A stretch of 64,000 nt of DNA from an uncultured Acetatifactor sp. Lineage in GTDB: Bacteria > Bacillota > Clostridia > Lachnospirales > Lachnospiraceae. The number at the start of each line of letters is the position of its first letter. Position 1 is the stretch's first letter. Below are positions 34,640 to 44,253 of the stretch, piece after piece. The stretch covers positions 40,787-104,786 of the forward strand of contig CAJTPH010000002.1 in the NCBI GenBank assembly GCA_910578215.1, given 5' to 3'. The notes under the pieces are model-generated. The model did not search any database. It was given only the letters and a program-made list of their open reading frames with translations, and was not told where the DNA came from. A program made the position numbers and the translations under genes.

Positions 34640-36484
34640 TTATCTTTTTAAATTGGTCAATTCTTCCAGCAGAGAGTCGGAAACCGTTATAATACGGCTG
34701 TTTGCCTGGAAACCACGCTGTGTGGTGATCATCTCCGTAAACTCGGAGGACAGATCCACGTTACTCATCTCCAGCTGTCCGGTGGACATCTTTCCGCCGC
34801 CTGCCGTGATATCCACGCCGATACCGTCAAATTCTCCCGAGTTCAGTGTAGCCGCGTACATGTTGTCACCCATCTTTTCAAGACCGGACGCATTGGCAAA
34901 ACTTGCAGTGGCAATCTGACCCAGACATTTAGTCACGCCGCTGTCATAGCTTGCAATGATCCTGCCGTTGGTCTCAATGGCAACACCGATCATCTTTCCC
35001 AGACGCCGTCCCATTCCATGCCCGTCATAATCGCCGCTGGTTGCGCCTATGGTACATGTGCCCTTGTTGTCCAGTACGGAGGTCTCGGAGAAATCGATTA
35101 CAATATTCTCAAAATTGCCCTCGCCGATGCTTCCCAGATTCAATGTAACCGTGCTCTGGGTGGACTGACCGTTGACTCCCACAAAGTGGCCCTTGCCCGG
35201 ATCATAATTCACCCTGACACCGGTAAAGTTGCGCCCGGAGGTCTCGAAGCTGGTATCCTCCGGCGCCGTTCCGCCCGCAGGCGTAACGAAGGTAGGCAGG
35301 GAGGTAAAGCCTGTCGTAGGCTCCGCGGGATAAGTGTTCATAGTCGTGTTGGCATTGACGATCATCTCTCTTATGGAAACCTTCGTCTCCGTAGGATTGG
35401 GCGTGGCGGCCGTGGGATCATTGTCCGAAACGGTACAGATCAGATTCAGGAAATCCTCCGTGGAGCCCTCGTAGCCGTAAGCCTTGGCAATGGCATCCAG
35501 CTGGTCCTGCACCGTTCCCTTGGAGTGGTCGGCCTGATCGATCCATTCGTTTGAACCCTTCAGCGCGTTGCCGTCCACAATATTCGCAAGGTTTGCCACC
35601 TCCGTGTCGCCGGCTGCTCCCTTCTTGTAAAGGATCTTGCCCGTAGCGTCCCAATGATAGTCCTTGGAGTTAAAGCTTATCTTGCCCGCCTTATCCTGGG
35701 TGGTGCTGCTTCCGAACAGAGAGAAATTGTTTACATCCGCAACCTTGTTGGGATTGGGAGAAAGATCCACCTCCTCCCCTGCGGCATTTTCGATCTTTAC
35801 AAGCTCGACGCTGTACTCATTCACATCGTCAGACTGCTTGAACACGAATTTAGCCGTATAGCTGTAGCCCTGGGAATCATAGAACTGCATGTTTACGCTT
35901 CTGCCGTTGATGCTTGCCACATCCGGGTCCAGCTTGTCGATAATGCCCGACATGTTGCCCTGGGTGGTAGCCTCGGGGGGATAGGTCATATTCGCGGCGC
36001 TCATAATACGCAGCGCGGAAACGGTGTCCTTTCTGACGGCGTTGGTCTCCTCGTCAAACTGCCAGCCCATGACATTGTAGCCGGTGCTGGTCATGGCAAG
36101 GTTGCCCGCAGCATCCACATAAAAGGAGCCGTCGCGGGTGAACAGGTTCTGCGTGCCGTTGTTTACCACAAAGAAATTGTCGCCCTCTATCATGACGTCA
36201 AAGGGATTTCCCGTGGACTGCGCGGAGCCCTGGCCGGTAATATTGATATTGATAGCGCCCGACTTTACGCCCAGACCGATCTGTCTTGCGTTGATACCGC
36301 CGGTGCCGGTGGTTGCATTGGGTCCGCTTGCCCTCTGGGTGGTCTGGCTCATCAGATCGGCGAAGACGATGCTGCTGGTCTTGTAAGCTACCGTATTTAC
36401 GTTTGCGATATTGTTACCAATAACGTCCATCTTGGTCTGGTGCGTTTTAAGGCCGGCAACACCAGAAAAAAGTGATCTCATCAT
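34640..36484 (-). CDS. flgE: Flagellar hook protein FlgE
   Basis: Builds the flexible hook between rod and filament. The 614-residue protein begins MMRSLFSGVAGLKTHQTKMD with VIGNNIANVNTVAYKTSS, the rod/hook N-terminal signature, and ends with SNVDLSSEFTEMITTQRGFQ and ITVSDSLLEELTNLKR. The middle contains the D1/D2 hook domains and is longer than in Salmonella (about 400 residues), as in other clostridia. It is followed by flbD and preceded by the TIGR02530-type gene. Confidence 0.97.
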   Translation of the reverse strand: MMRSLFSGVAGLKTHQTKMDVIGNNIANVNTVAYKTSSIVFADLMSQTTQRASGPNATTGTGGINARQIGLGVKSGAININITGQGSAQSTGNPFDVMIEGDNFFVVNNGTQNLFTRDGSFYVDAAGNLAMTSTGYNVMGWQFDEETNAVRKDTVSALRIMSAANMTYPPEATTQGNMSGIIDKLDPDVASINGRSVNMQFYDSQGYSYTAKFVFKQSDDVNEYSVELVKIENAAGEEVDLSPNPNKVADVNNFSLFGSSTTQDKAGKISFNSKDYHWDATGKILYKKGAAGDTEVANLANIVDGNALKGSNEWIDQADHSKGTVQDQLDAIAKAYGYEGSTEDFLNLICTVSDNDPTAATPNPTETKVSIREMIVNANTTMNTYPAEPTTGFTSLPTFVTPAGGTAPEDTSFETSGRNFTGVRVNYDPGKGHFVGVNGQSTQSTVTLNLGSIGEGNFENIVIDFSETSVLDNKGTCTIGATSGDYDGHGMGRRLGKMIGVAIETNGRIIASYDSGVTKCLGQIATASFANASGLEKMGDNMYAATLNSGEFDGIGVDITAGGGKMSTGQLEMSNVDLSSEFTEMITTQRGFQANSRIITVSDSLLEELTNLKR

Positions 36485-36572
36485 AAGGCTTTGTTCCTCC
36501 TGTTAATAAATCCATTCGGAAACGGCAGTCCCCTCTGTCAGTCGGGAACCCATAACCTCCGTTAAGGTCCGG

Positions 36573-36971
36573 TTATATAATGACCGCTCCGTTGATGTTT
36601 GTAAAAATATTGTCGTCTGTCTCTGTGCTATCCATTGCGGTGACAACCGTTTGATTGGGAACATTTACGATAAACGCAAGCTGATCCACGATCACCAGAG
36701 AATCCCTGATGCCCTTCTGCTGCGCCTTCTTCGTCCCGTTCTCCAGTCTCTCCAGCTGGCTGCCTGTCAGTTCAATATTACGGTCGGCAAGCCTTCCCAT
36801 GCAATGCTTGGAAAACTTCAGACCCCCGGCGCCCTGCAGCGCCTTCTGCTGTAATATATCCTGAAACGAAAGCCCCTCCGTGGTCTCCCGTGTATCTGAC
36901 CTCTGTGCCTTGCCCAGATACTGGTCAGTAAGCTGTGCAATAGAAAGATAGTTATTATTTTTTATATTCAT
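36573..36971 (-). CDS. Flagellar operon protein (TIGR02530-type)
   Basis: 132 residues with LSFQDILQQKALQGAGGLKF, FSKHCMGRLADRNIELTGSQ and VIVDQLAFIVNVPNQTVVTA. I recognise this as the small conserved flagellar operon protein that lies between flgD and flgE in Firmicutes and spirochaetes. Its function is not established; the position suggests hook assembly. No signal peptide or membrane span. Confidence 0.88.
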   Translation of the reverse strand: MNIKNNNYLSIAQLTDQYLGKAQRSDTRETTEGLSFQDILQQKALQGAGGLKFSKHCMGRLADRNIELTGSQLERLENGTKKAQQKGIRDSLVIVDQLAFIVNVPNQTVVTAMDSTETDDNIFTNINGAVII

Positions 36972-37027
36972 CCTTCTATGCTCCTTTTATATCCGTTCAT
37001 TCACTGCGGTCCGGCGTTTCCAAAGCC

Positions 37028-37882
37028 CTACGCCCCGGCAGTTCCGCCGCCTGTGGAACCGCTTCCCTCCGTGCCTCCGCCCGTAGCTCCGCCGCCCGTT
37101 GTTCCGCTTCCCTCTGTGCCTCCGCCCGTTGTTCCGCCTGTGGAGCCGCTTCCCTCCGTGCCGCCGTCTGTAGTTCCGTCTGTCGAGCCGCTTCCCTCCG
37201 TGCCTCCGCCCGTCGACCCGTTTCCTTCCTGCTCCAGCTTATCCGCTGCATCCTGCACGAGCTTAAGCCTTTCGACGTATTCCTTATATCTCTTTACGGT
37301 ATCCTCTGCAAGGAAACTCTTTTCATAATCGTTCATGCCTTCATAGATCTCTTTCAGCTTCTCGATCTTGTCCTTGTAGGACAAATCAATAGCACTGACT
37401 CTGGGCAGCATATTCAGCGACAGGGTAAAGCTGTATGCCTTATCAAACGCCTGCTTGTATTCAAGGTCAACGATTGTATCCAGATCATCAATGGAATAAA
37501 GCGACTCCTCGATGGAAAGATATGCCTTGTTGTTCTCAAACACAACATAATCGACCTTGCCCTCCTTAACGCCCGGCGCTCCCGAAGATGAAGTGACCTT
37601 AACAAATACGGTCTCTCCCACCAGCGCGCTCGCCCTTGCCAGATCGGTGCTTGCCGCCATATTCTGGATCTGCTCAACCTGCGAGAACTGTGCATACTGC
37701 GCGACATACTCGGTGTTGGTCGTGGGCTGCAGCGGGTCCTGGTACTGCATCTGCGCCACCAGAAGCTGCAGAAACGCTTCCTTATCCATGCCGTTATTTG
37801 CGCTGTTTGCCTTTTTCAGCGAGGTCTGCGACATCGTCTCCACAATTTTCCCGTCCTCTACGGGTGCAAATAAAGACGCCAT
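37028..37882 (-). CDS. flgD: Hook-capping protein FlgD with unusual helical and Gly-rich C-terminal extension
   Basis: FlgD caps the growing hook. The N-terminal part is standard: DKEAFLQLLVAQMQYQDPLQ, PTTNTEYVAQYAQFSQVEQI (residues 33-72), then GETVFVKVTSSSG. Residues 158-216 read LPRVSAIDLSYKDKIEKLKE followed by IYEGMNDYEKSFLAEDT, a helical module like the small repeats (FIVAR-like) of clostridial surface proteins. Residues 219-284 are a Gly/Ser/Thr repeat tail with GSGSTGGGTEG-type units. Neither extension is usual in FlgD. It lies between fliK and the TIGR02530-type gene. Confidence 0.92.
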   Translation of the reverse strand: MASLFAPVEDGKIVETMSQTSLKKANSANNGMDKEAFLQLLVAQMQYQDPLQPTTNTEYVAQYAQFSQVEQIQNMAASTDLARASALVGETVFVKVTSSSGAPGVKEGKVDYVVFENNKAYLSIEESLYSIDDLDTIVDLEYKQAFDKAYSFTLSLNMLPRVSAIDLSYKDKIEKLKEIYEGMNDYEKSFLAEDTVKRYKEYVERLKLVQDAADKLEQEGNGSTGGGTEGSGSTDGTTDGGTEGSGSTGGTTGGGTEGSGTTGGGATGGGTEGSGSTGGGTAGA

Positions 37883-37943
37883 AATTCATTTTCCTTTCGT
37901 TATTATTTTTTACTGCAATAGCCCTGCTTTTAAACCTTTTTCG

Positions 37944-39437
37944 TCATGCGGTATAATCCACCGTACTGCCGCCTGCCGCAAGCATGTCGGCTGCCAGCGC
38001 ATCTTCTTCCTCCATGTCGTCCATATCGGACAGATCATTCAGGTTAATTCTTCTGACCCGCGCTTTCTTTGACGGCTCGTTGCCTCCCTGGCTCTGTTCC
38101 CTGCCCTGTTCAAGATTTCTCTCAAAGGCATGAGACTGAACCATAACCTCGATGGCCTCCACCTTGACACCCTGCTCCTCGAAGCTTTCCCTGAGCTGGA
38201 CTATCTGGCTCTCAAGCGCTGCCTTCACCGCCTCGTTCTGCGCGATAAAGCTTGCAGTGATAACGCCTGCCTTCGCCTCCACCTGGATATGAAGCGTTCC
38301 CAGGCTTGCGGGATGAAGATGCATCTCCAGATTTGTGGTATCCGCATTCAGCTGCAGCTTCATGTAATCCATGATCTGACGCATGATATCCTGAGTGTCC
38401 GCATTCCATACGGTACTCTGTGAGACGCCCTGCGCCTGCTGCACGCCTGTCTCCGGCTGCAGGGGCTTAAGCTCCTGTGCAAAAAGATTTCCCGGCTGTC
38501 CGCCGTCGTCTTCCTTCTGCGGCTGTCTTTCGCCGCCCTTTTCCCCGGCGCCGTCGGACTTATTTACCTCGGTCCGCAGCCCGTCTTCCGTTAAGGAATC
38601 CGGCGCCTTTGCCCCGCCGTCTGCCTGAAGCCCGGTCTCCCTGGGCCTGTCGGAAGCTCTTTCCCCGGAAACTGTCTCCTCAGGGACTTTCTCTCCGGAT
38701 ATTTCCTGAACAACCGCATCCGCAAGGGGCTTCTCCCCGGTCTGTTCCTCTGCCAGCCGCTCGCCTAAGAGCGCCTCAAGCTGCTTAGGATCGGTATTCA
38801 GCTCCTTTGCCGCCTCGTCCAGAACCTCTGTCATTTGCCCCATGAGCGCCTTATAGTTGTCGCAAAGCGTCTCGTCGGTAAGCAGCGCAAGGGAATCCTG
38901 CGCACCCCCAAGCCTTAAGACCATTTCAGCCAGTCCCGCCGGCTGCAGCAGCTCCAGCGGCTCCATCCCAAGCTCCTTCAGGGCTCCCTGAAGCTCCTCC
39001 ATGGAAATGCCAAAGGCATCCGCGATTTTCTGCATCAGCTCCATGGCCGCCGCTCCAAGAACCTCCATCGCCGCCTCCAGCTCCTCGGGACCTGGCTCCG
39101 CTGACTGTCCGGGGCCTTCCGAAGATACCTTGTCGGTCTTTACGGGCTGTGACCCGTCTTTGGGCGACTCAACCCTATCGTCTGTCTCCCTCGGTTCTTC
39201 CGGCTTCACATTGTCCTGCTTTTCCACAGGCTGTTCCTGTTTCTCGGGACCGGATGCCGGCTTCTGGGCAGGCTTTTGAGTACCGGCGGCATTCTGCGGG
39301 CTCTTTCCCATCTGATTGTTCCAGACGGACTGAAAATCAAAATCGCCCGACGATGCCGTACCCTTCGCGCTCTTTCCCGCGCTGGAAACCGGGTTTTGGA
39401 AAACTGCCGCCGCATTTTTAACAGCTGTACCTGTCAT
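37944..39437 (-). CDS. fliK: Flagellar hook-length control protein FliK
   Basis: Measures hook length and triggers the FlhB switch. The 497 residues have a long polar N-terminal part, low in complexity and rich in Pro, Gln and Glu, as expected for a molecular ruler. The C-terminal hook-length domain (about 350-440) shows LEMHLHPASLGTLHIQVEAK, GVITASFIAQNEAVKAALES and QIVQLRESFEEQGVKVEAI. It lies between the MotE-like gene and flgD. Confidence 0.94.
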   Translation of the reverse strand: MTGTAVKNAAAVFQNPVSSAGKSAKGTASSGDFDFQSVWNNQMGKSPQNAAGTQKPAQKPASGPEKQEQPVEKQDNVKPEEPRETDDRVESPKDGSQPVKTDKVSSEGPGQSAEPGPEELEAAMEVLGAAAMELMQKIADAFGISMEELQGALKELGMEPLELLQPAGLAEMVLRLGGAQDSLALLTDETLCDNYKALMGQMTEVLDEAAKELNTDPKQLEALLGERLAEEQTGEKPLADAVVQEISGEKVPEETVSGERASDRPRETGLQADGGAKAPDSLTEDGLRTEVNKSDGAGEKGGERQPQKEDDGGQPGNLFAQELKPLQPETGVQQAQGVSQSTVWNADTQDIMRQIMDYMKLQLNADTTNLEMHLHPASLGTLHIQVEAKAGVITASFIAQNEAVKAALESQIVQLRESFEEQGVKVEAIEVMVQSHAFERNLEQGREQSQGGNEPSKKARVRRINLNDLSDMDDMEEEDALAADMLAAGGSTVDYTA

Positions 39438-39492
39438 ACTTATCCTCCTTTCTTCTAAAATATATATTTTATCGGCATAAACCGGTAAAACC

Positions 39493-40362
39493 TTAACTGT
39501 CCGGGTCCATTATTTTCGTCAGTCTTGCGGCCACCTGGGCATCCATTACCCCCAGGATAGCCCCCCTGTCTTTTGAGTTCATGGCATTCAGAATCTTTGC
39601 CACACGGTTCAGATCATCCTGCATTGCCTCAAAGATCTTCGCAGCCTCCTTGGGCTTCATCGCCGAATAGGTACGGGCAAATTCCTGAATTTCCGCGCTT
39701 TCCTCCAGCTGCTGAACCACCTGCTTATAAAGGAAATCTGCGGTGGACGGGTCCATGGTCTCATACCACTCCTTATAAGCCTCCATGCCGGGCCCCTTGT
39801 CAGAGTAAACGACCTCCTCATAAAACTCATTCTTAATGCGCATAAACTCCAGCTGCTTGCTCTCAAATTCCCGCAGACGCTCGTTTTCCGCCTTCAGCGC
39901 AGCCAGATCCGTATCCTTGGTATTGGAGGCGTTCTGCGCGCGCTCCAGCTCCTGTTCCAGCTGCTTGATATATTCCACCGCCTCCTGCAGGCTTGAATAA
40001 CCGCCGTAGCCATCGGGATCGGTGGTCTCCGTCACGGAGGAACCGGGCAGAATTTTGTTTATCACAGGCACATCCTTCAGAATCGGCGAGAGCACCGTGC
40101 TGCCAAAGCCTCCGATATCCAGCTTGACAATAACGCAGATAACCGCCAGCCACAAAAATATGATAAGGATGGTAGCGCCCACCGTCACCAGCCCGTTGCC
40201 GCCTTCGTCGAAGGCCTCTTCCTCCCTGGCTATCTCGCTGGCCCTGCGCTTGGCCTCCTTTTTCTGCTCCTTCCTCTCCTTCTTAAGCTTATCCCTTTCT
40301 TCCTTTAACCGCTTCTTTTCCGCTTCTTCAGCGACAGCCTCCGGGCTTAAAACCTTTGCCAT
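39493..40362 (-). CDS. MotE-like protein with MgtE-N domain
   Basis: 289 residues: a charged N-terminal helix (KRLKEERDKLKKERKEQKKE), one membrane span (about 52-76, VGATILIIFLWLAVICVIV), a coiled coil with LEQELERAQNASNTKD and ENERLREFESKQLEF, and a C-terminal MgtE-N-like domain with YSAMKPKEAAKIFEAMQDD and RGAILGVMDAQVAARLTKIM. In Helicobacter-like systems MotE helps MotB fold; Firmicutes carry relatives between fliJ and fliK. The exact role here is inferred from position. Confidence 0.85.
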   Translation of the reverse strand: MAKVLSPEAVAEEAEKKRLKEERDKLKKERKEQKKEAKRRASEIAREEEAFDEGGNGLVTVGATILIIFLWLAVICVIVKLDIGGFGSTVLSPILKDVPVINKILPGSSVTETTDPDGYGGYSSLQEAVEYIKQLEQELERAQNASNTKDTDLAALKAENERLREFESKQLEFMRIKNEFYEEVVYSDKGPGMEAYKEWYETMDPSTADFLYKQVVQQLEESAEIQEFARTYSAMKPKEAAKIFEAMQDDLNRVAKILNAMNSKDRGAILGVMDAQVAARLTKIMDPDS

Positions 40363-40449
40363 ACTTATACCCCTTCGCGTGCCTTGGCACGTATACTAAT
40401 GAATATTTGAAAAAGTGTCTGAAAGCGCCTCTTTTCAAGCTCTTATCCG

Positions 40450-40926
40450 CTAAACGACGACTGCGCCGCTCTTTGCCTCTCTGCTTCTGCGCTGCCCATA
40501 TGTATAGCTTGTCAGTTCATCCACTTCCTTGCTCTCCTGCTTCTTCTCATCCATCAAAAACTGTTCAAAGGATTTTTCCTTCAGCTTTTCATGGGTCTTG
40601 CGCTCCATCATAACCTCCGTCAGCTTCTGCCTCGCCCTCTCAAGGTCCTCCTCGGCATGCCTCACACAAAGCTGCTGTTCCGCAATATAGCCCTCCATAC
40701 AGAGGACCGCCAGCTTGTTTTCCTGTATGTCCCTGAGCTTCAGGGAGCCCTGGCGCAGCTCCCTGCCCTGGCTCTCATAGCCGGCTTTCCTGTCAAACAA
40801 AGCTCCCAGCTTCGCCCTTTCCGTGTCCAGCACGGCATTGGCTGTGGAAAATTCCTGCTTCGCCTGGCTCTCCAGCTTTAGCTTGATGTCCAGAATACTC
40901 TGCATTGAATATCGAAATCTTGCCAT
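40450..40926 (-). CDS. fliJ: Flagellar export chaperone FliJ
   Basis: Coiled-coil component of the export ATPase ring. From ATG 40926 it is 158 residues, nearly all helical: MARFRYSMQSILDIKLKLES, a central coiled coil with LCVRHAEEDLERARQKLTEV, and a Lys/Glu-rich end. The longer TTG start at 40947 is unsupported. It lies 30 bp downstream of fliI. Sequence identity is low, as usual for FliJ, but helix pattern, length and place agree. Confidence 0.88.
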   Translation of the reverse strand: MARFRYSMQSILDIKLKLESQAKQEFSTANAVLDTERAKLGALFDRKAGYESQGRELRQGSLKLRDIQENKLAVLCMEGYIAEQQLCVRHAEEDLERARQKLTEVMMERKTHEKLKEKSFEQFLMDEKKQESKEVDELTSYTYGQRRSREAKSGAVVV

Positions 40927-40956
40927 CGTCCGTCGCTTCCCAAACAATTTTAACAG

Positions 40957-42273
40957 CTACTCTGCAAACAGCTTCTCAAGCATATCCACACTGTCTTCAA
41001 AATCAAACTTTTCATCCACATCCTGACACAGATATTTGTTCACCGCGTCGATCTTGGTGATCGCATAGTCGATGGAGGGATTGCTCCCGCTCTTGTAGGC
41101 GCCTATATTGATCAGATCCTCCGCCTCGTTGTAGGTGGCAAGGACCGTCTTGAGCCTGCTGGCCGCCTGCTTGTGTTCCCTCTTTGCAATCTGGCTCATG
41201 CATCTGGAAATGCTCTGGAGAATATCAATCGCGGGATAATGATTCTTGTGTCCCAGCTTTCTGTCCAGCATAATATGACCGTCCAGGATACTCCTGGCCG
41301 TATCGGTAATGGGCTCGTTAAAGTCATCGCCATCCACCAGCACCGTGTACAGCCCCGTGATGGAGCCCCTGGCGGCACGGCCCGCCCTTTCCAGAAGCTT
41401 TGGCATCTCGGAATACACGCTGGGCGGATAGCCACGGCTGACGGGGGGCTCGCCGCTGGCAAGGCCGATCTCCCTCTGCGCCATGGAAAAACGTGTCAGG
41501 GAATCCATCATCAGCAGCACATCCTTGCCCTGATCCCTGAAATACTCCGCAATGGCAGTCGCCGCCTTGGCCGCCTTGTTACGCTCCAAAGCCGGTCTGT
41601 CCGAGGTGGCAACCACCACCACGGAGCGCCGCATGCCCTCCTCACCCAGATCTCTCTCTATAAATTCCCGGACCTCCCTGCCCCGCTCTCCGATCAGAGC
41701 GATGACATTGATGTCCGCCTTGGTATTTCTCGCAAACATACCCATCAGGGTGGATTTTCCCACCCCGGAGCCCGCAAAGATGCCTATACGCTGCCCTTTG
41801 CCTACCGTCATCATGCCGTCCACCGCCTTGACGCCCAGGGTGAGCACCTCATCGATGATCTCCCTGCTCAGAGGATCGGGAGGCGCCGCCTCCACCGGAT
41901 AAGGCACTCCCCTTATCATCTGACCGTCCACAGGCCTTCCCAGACCGTCCAGGGTCTTTCCAAGCAGGTCGTCGCTCACCTCCACGCGCAGCGGCGAGCC
42001 CGTGTTCTCCACAATACAGCCCAGCCCGATTCCGTCCGTGGAATCATAGGGCATGAGCAGTGTCTTCTTATCCTTAAAGCCCACCACCTCTGCGCTGATA
42101 GGCTGTTCGCCCTCGCCTCCCGGAATAATCCGGCACAGATCTCCCAGCTTCGCGTCGGGGCCTAAGGATTCGATTGTCAGTCCTACCACATTGACAACCT
42201 TTCCCAGCTTTCTGTAAAAGGTCTGATCCGATATTTTATTGTATTTTTTGAAATTCACAGCAAGCGCTTCCAA
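40957..42273 (-). CDS. fliI: Flagellum-specific export ATPase FliI
   Basis: ATPase related to the F1 beta subunit that powers substrate unfolding and delivery. Walker A is GIFAGSGVGKSTLMGMFARN and Walker B DVLLMMDSLTRFSMAQRE, with PPSVYSEMPKLLERAGR conserved. Start choice: AAGGAGG sits 9 nt before a TTG at 42273, giving 438 residues and a family-like LEALAVNFKKYNKIS start; ATG 42300 lies inside fliH and has no good binding site. The 5' end nearly abuts the fliH stop. Confidence 0.96.
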   Translation of the reverse strand: MEALAVNFKKYNKISDQTFYRKLGKVVNVVGLTIESLGPDAKLGDLCRIIPGGEGEQPISAEVVGFKDKKTLLMPYDSTDGIGLGCIVENTGSPLRVEVSDDLLGKTLDGLGRPVDGQMIRGVPYPVEAAPPDPLSREIIDEVLTLGVKAVDGMMTVGKGQRIGIFAGSGVGKSTLMGMFARNTKADINVIALIGERGREVREFIERDLGEEGMRRSVVVVATSDRPALERNKAAKAATAIAEYFRDQGKDVLLMMDSLTRFSMAQREIGLASGEPPVSRGYPPSVYSEMPKLLERAGRAARGSITGLYTVLVDGDDFNEPITDTARSILDGHIMLDRKLGHKNHYPAIDILQSISRCMSQIAKREHKQAASRLKTVLATYNEAEDLINIGAYKSGSNPSIDYAITKIDAVNKYLCQDVDEKFDFEDSVDMLEKLFAE

Positions 42274-42277
42274 GTGT

Positions 42278-43120
42278 TCACTCCTCCTTGGACCATGCAA
42301 GCAGCATCAGCCTGTTTTTTAATTCAGCAAGCTGCGTGCCCAGCCCGCAGTCAAAAATGCCGCTTTCCGTCTCGATCATACACTCATTTTTGCCAAGGGT
42401 CAGATCCTCTACCACATCCACATTGCTGTTCGAGGACACCGCCCCCGCAAGGATCTGCCTTTTCTGTACGCTGACGAAGGGATAATCCTCCCTTGAGACA
42501 TGAATGATAAACTCGTGGCCGCCCTCCTGCCCCCGGAGGGTAGAGGCGATCAAATATGCCAGAACCTCCCTGTGGGAGCCCAGCTCCACGCCAAAAATAT
42601 GCTCATAAATTCCCGTTATCGTATCTACAAACTGAGGCTCCAGGACGTCGATCAGCTGCTGGTAATTGTCCTCCAGCTCCCTCTCCCTTGCGCTCAGCTC
42701 CTGCCTCAGCACATCGGCTTCCTCCTGGGCCCTTGCCTGCCCCTCACGATAACCCTGCTCTCTTGCCTGCTGCAGCACCTGCTCCCTTTCGCTTTCAGCC
42801 TGTGCTCTGGCTTCGCTGCGAATCCTCTCCGCATCCGCCTGGGCCTGCTCAAGAATCGCCTGGGCATCGCCCCTTGCCTGCTCCATGACAGCCTGAGGGT
42901 CCTCCTCGTATGCCTTGATAACGTTTCCGGAAGCACCTTCCTCACCCTCCATATCCAGTACCTCTGCGGCAATTCCTGCCACAAAGCCCTGCTCTCCCGG
43001 ACGGTTGACCTTCAATACGTCCCCAAGGCGCTTTTCTATCTGCCCGTTGCTGTCAATGACTCTCTTTTCCACCGACCTGGGCACTAACATAATCTTTTGT
43101 TTTACCAGATTCCTAGACAA
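42278..43120 (-). CDS. fliH: Flagellar assembly protein FliH
   Basis: Regulator of FliI that docks it at the export gate. About 280 residues: a short N-terminus, a long Ala/Glu/Gln-rich helix (YEEDPQAVMEQARGDAQAIL through LQQAREQGYREGQARAQEEA) with the Gly-repeat character of FliH, and a C-terminal E2-like domain (HVSREDYPFVSVQKRQILAG, ECMIETESGIFDCGLGTQL). TTG 43120 follows GGAGGTG at a fitting distance; GTG 43132 is the alternative. The 5' end overlaps the last codons of fliG. Confidence 0.9.
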   Translation of the reverse strand: MSRNLVKQKIMLVPRSVEKRVIDSNGQIEKRLGDVLKVNRPGEQGFVAGIAAEVLDMEGEEGASGNVIKAYEEDPQAVMEQARGDAQAILEQAQADAERIRSEARAQAESEREQVLQQAREQGYREGQARAQEEADVLRQELSARERELEDNYQQLIDVLEPQFVDTITGIYEHIFGVELGSHREVLAYLIASTLRGQEGGHEFIIHVSREDYPFVSVQKRQILAGAVSSNSNVDVVEDLTLGKNECMIETESGIFDCGLGTQLAELKNRLMLLAWSKEE

Positions 43121-44135
43121 CGATCTCGTCACCTCCGCCTCTGGAAATTACAATATCGCCGGTATCTTCCAGTTTCCTGATGATATTTACGATCTTCTGC
43201 TGCGCTTCTTCCACATCCTTCATACGCACAGGACCCATAAATTCCATATCTTCCTTGATCATAACCGCAAGACGCTTGGACAGGTTGTTGAACACCGCGT
43301 TCTGCACCTGCTCGTTTGCGCTCTTAAGCGCAATGGCAAGGTCATTGTTGTCAACGTCACGCAGCACACGCTGAATCGCCCTGTCGTCCAGAAGAAGGAT
43401 ATCCTCGAACACAAACATTTTCTTTCTGATCTCGTCGGCAAGCTCCGGCTCCTCGATCTCCAGGGTTTCCATGATATGACGCTCCGTACCTCTGTCCACC
43501 GTATTCAAGATCTCTACCACTGCGTCCACACCGCCGACAATCGTATAATCCTGGTTTACCAGACTCGTCAGCTTGGATTCCAGCACCTTCTCCACCTCCT
43601 TGATAACATCGGGGCTGGTCCTGTCCATTACAGCGATACGCCTTGCCACGTCCGCCTGCCTGTCGGGAGGCAGCGCAGAGACGATTAGCGCGGCCTGCGC
43701 CGGCGCAAGATAGGACAAAATCAGCGCGATGGTCTGAGGATGTTCGTCCTGAATAAAGTTGATAAGCTGGGTGGGGTCCGTCTTTCGCACAAACTCGAAG
43801 GGCTTTACCTGCAGGGAAGCCGTCAGCTTGCCGATAACCTCCATCGCCTTCTCGTTTCCGATGGCCTTCTCCAGCAGGTCCTTGGCATAGCCGATACCAC
43901 CCTCCGCAATATACTGCTGCGCCAGACACACCTCGTAAAACTCGTTGATGACATCCTCCTTTACCTGGGGCGTCACGCTTCTGGTGTTGGCAATCTCCAA
44001 CGTCAGCTCCTCTATTTCTTCTTCCTTCAAGTGTTTAAATATGCCGGCCGCACGCTCCGGTCCCAGCGAAATAAGCAGAATTGCCGCCTTTTGTATTCCT
44101 CTGATTCCGTCTTCCTTCTGTGAACCCTTAGGCAT
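43113..44135 (-). CDS. fliG: Flagellar motor switch protein FliG
   Basis: Switch protein that touches the MotA stator and generates torque. The 340 residues begin with GIRGIQKAAILLISLGPERA, continue with the ARM-like middle domain (EHPQTIALILSYLAPAQAAL) and finish with the C-terminal torque domain, where charged residues occur in KMFVFEDILLLDDRAIQRVL and RDVDNNDLAIALKSANEQV. The end overlaps fliH by eight bases. Normal in length and motif order. Confidence 0.97.
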   Translation of the reverse strand: MPKGSQKEDGIRGIQKAAILLISLGPERAAGIFKHLKEEEIEELTLEIANTRSVTPQVKEDVINEFYEVCLAQQYIAEGGIGYAKDLLEKAIGNEKAMEVIGKLTASLQVKPFEFVRKTDPTQLINFIQDEHPQTIALILSYLAPAQAALIVSALPPDRQADVARRIAVMDRTSPDVIKEVEKVLESKLTSLVNQDYTIVGGVDAVVEILNTVDRGTERHIMETLEIEEPELADEIRKKMFVFEDILLLDDRAIQRVLRDVDNNDLAIALKSANEQVQNAVFNNLSKRLAVMIKEDMEFMGPVRMKDVEEAQQKIVNIIRKLEDTGDIVISRGGGDEIVV

Positions 44136-44235
44136 TATGCTCTACCTCGTTTCCCTCAATCTAAATACTCCCCAAACCACGCAAACCCGTATACCCTTGT
44201 ATGACCCCGCAGCTCATGCCGCCCGGAAATACTGT

Positions 44236-44253
44236 CCCGGCAGCCCTGCCGGG
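44236..44253. repeat. Perfect 8-bp hairpin directly after the fliF stop codon
   Basis: CCCGGCAG (44236-44243) and CTGCCGGG (44246-44253) with a 2-nt loop begin one base after fliF ends. There is no T-run. It may protect the fliF mRNA end or separate translation of fliF and fliG; the 118-bp gap has nothing else of note. Confidence 0.6.
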
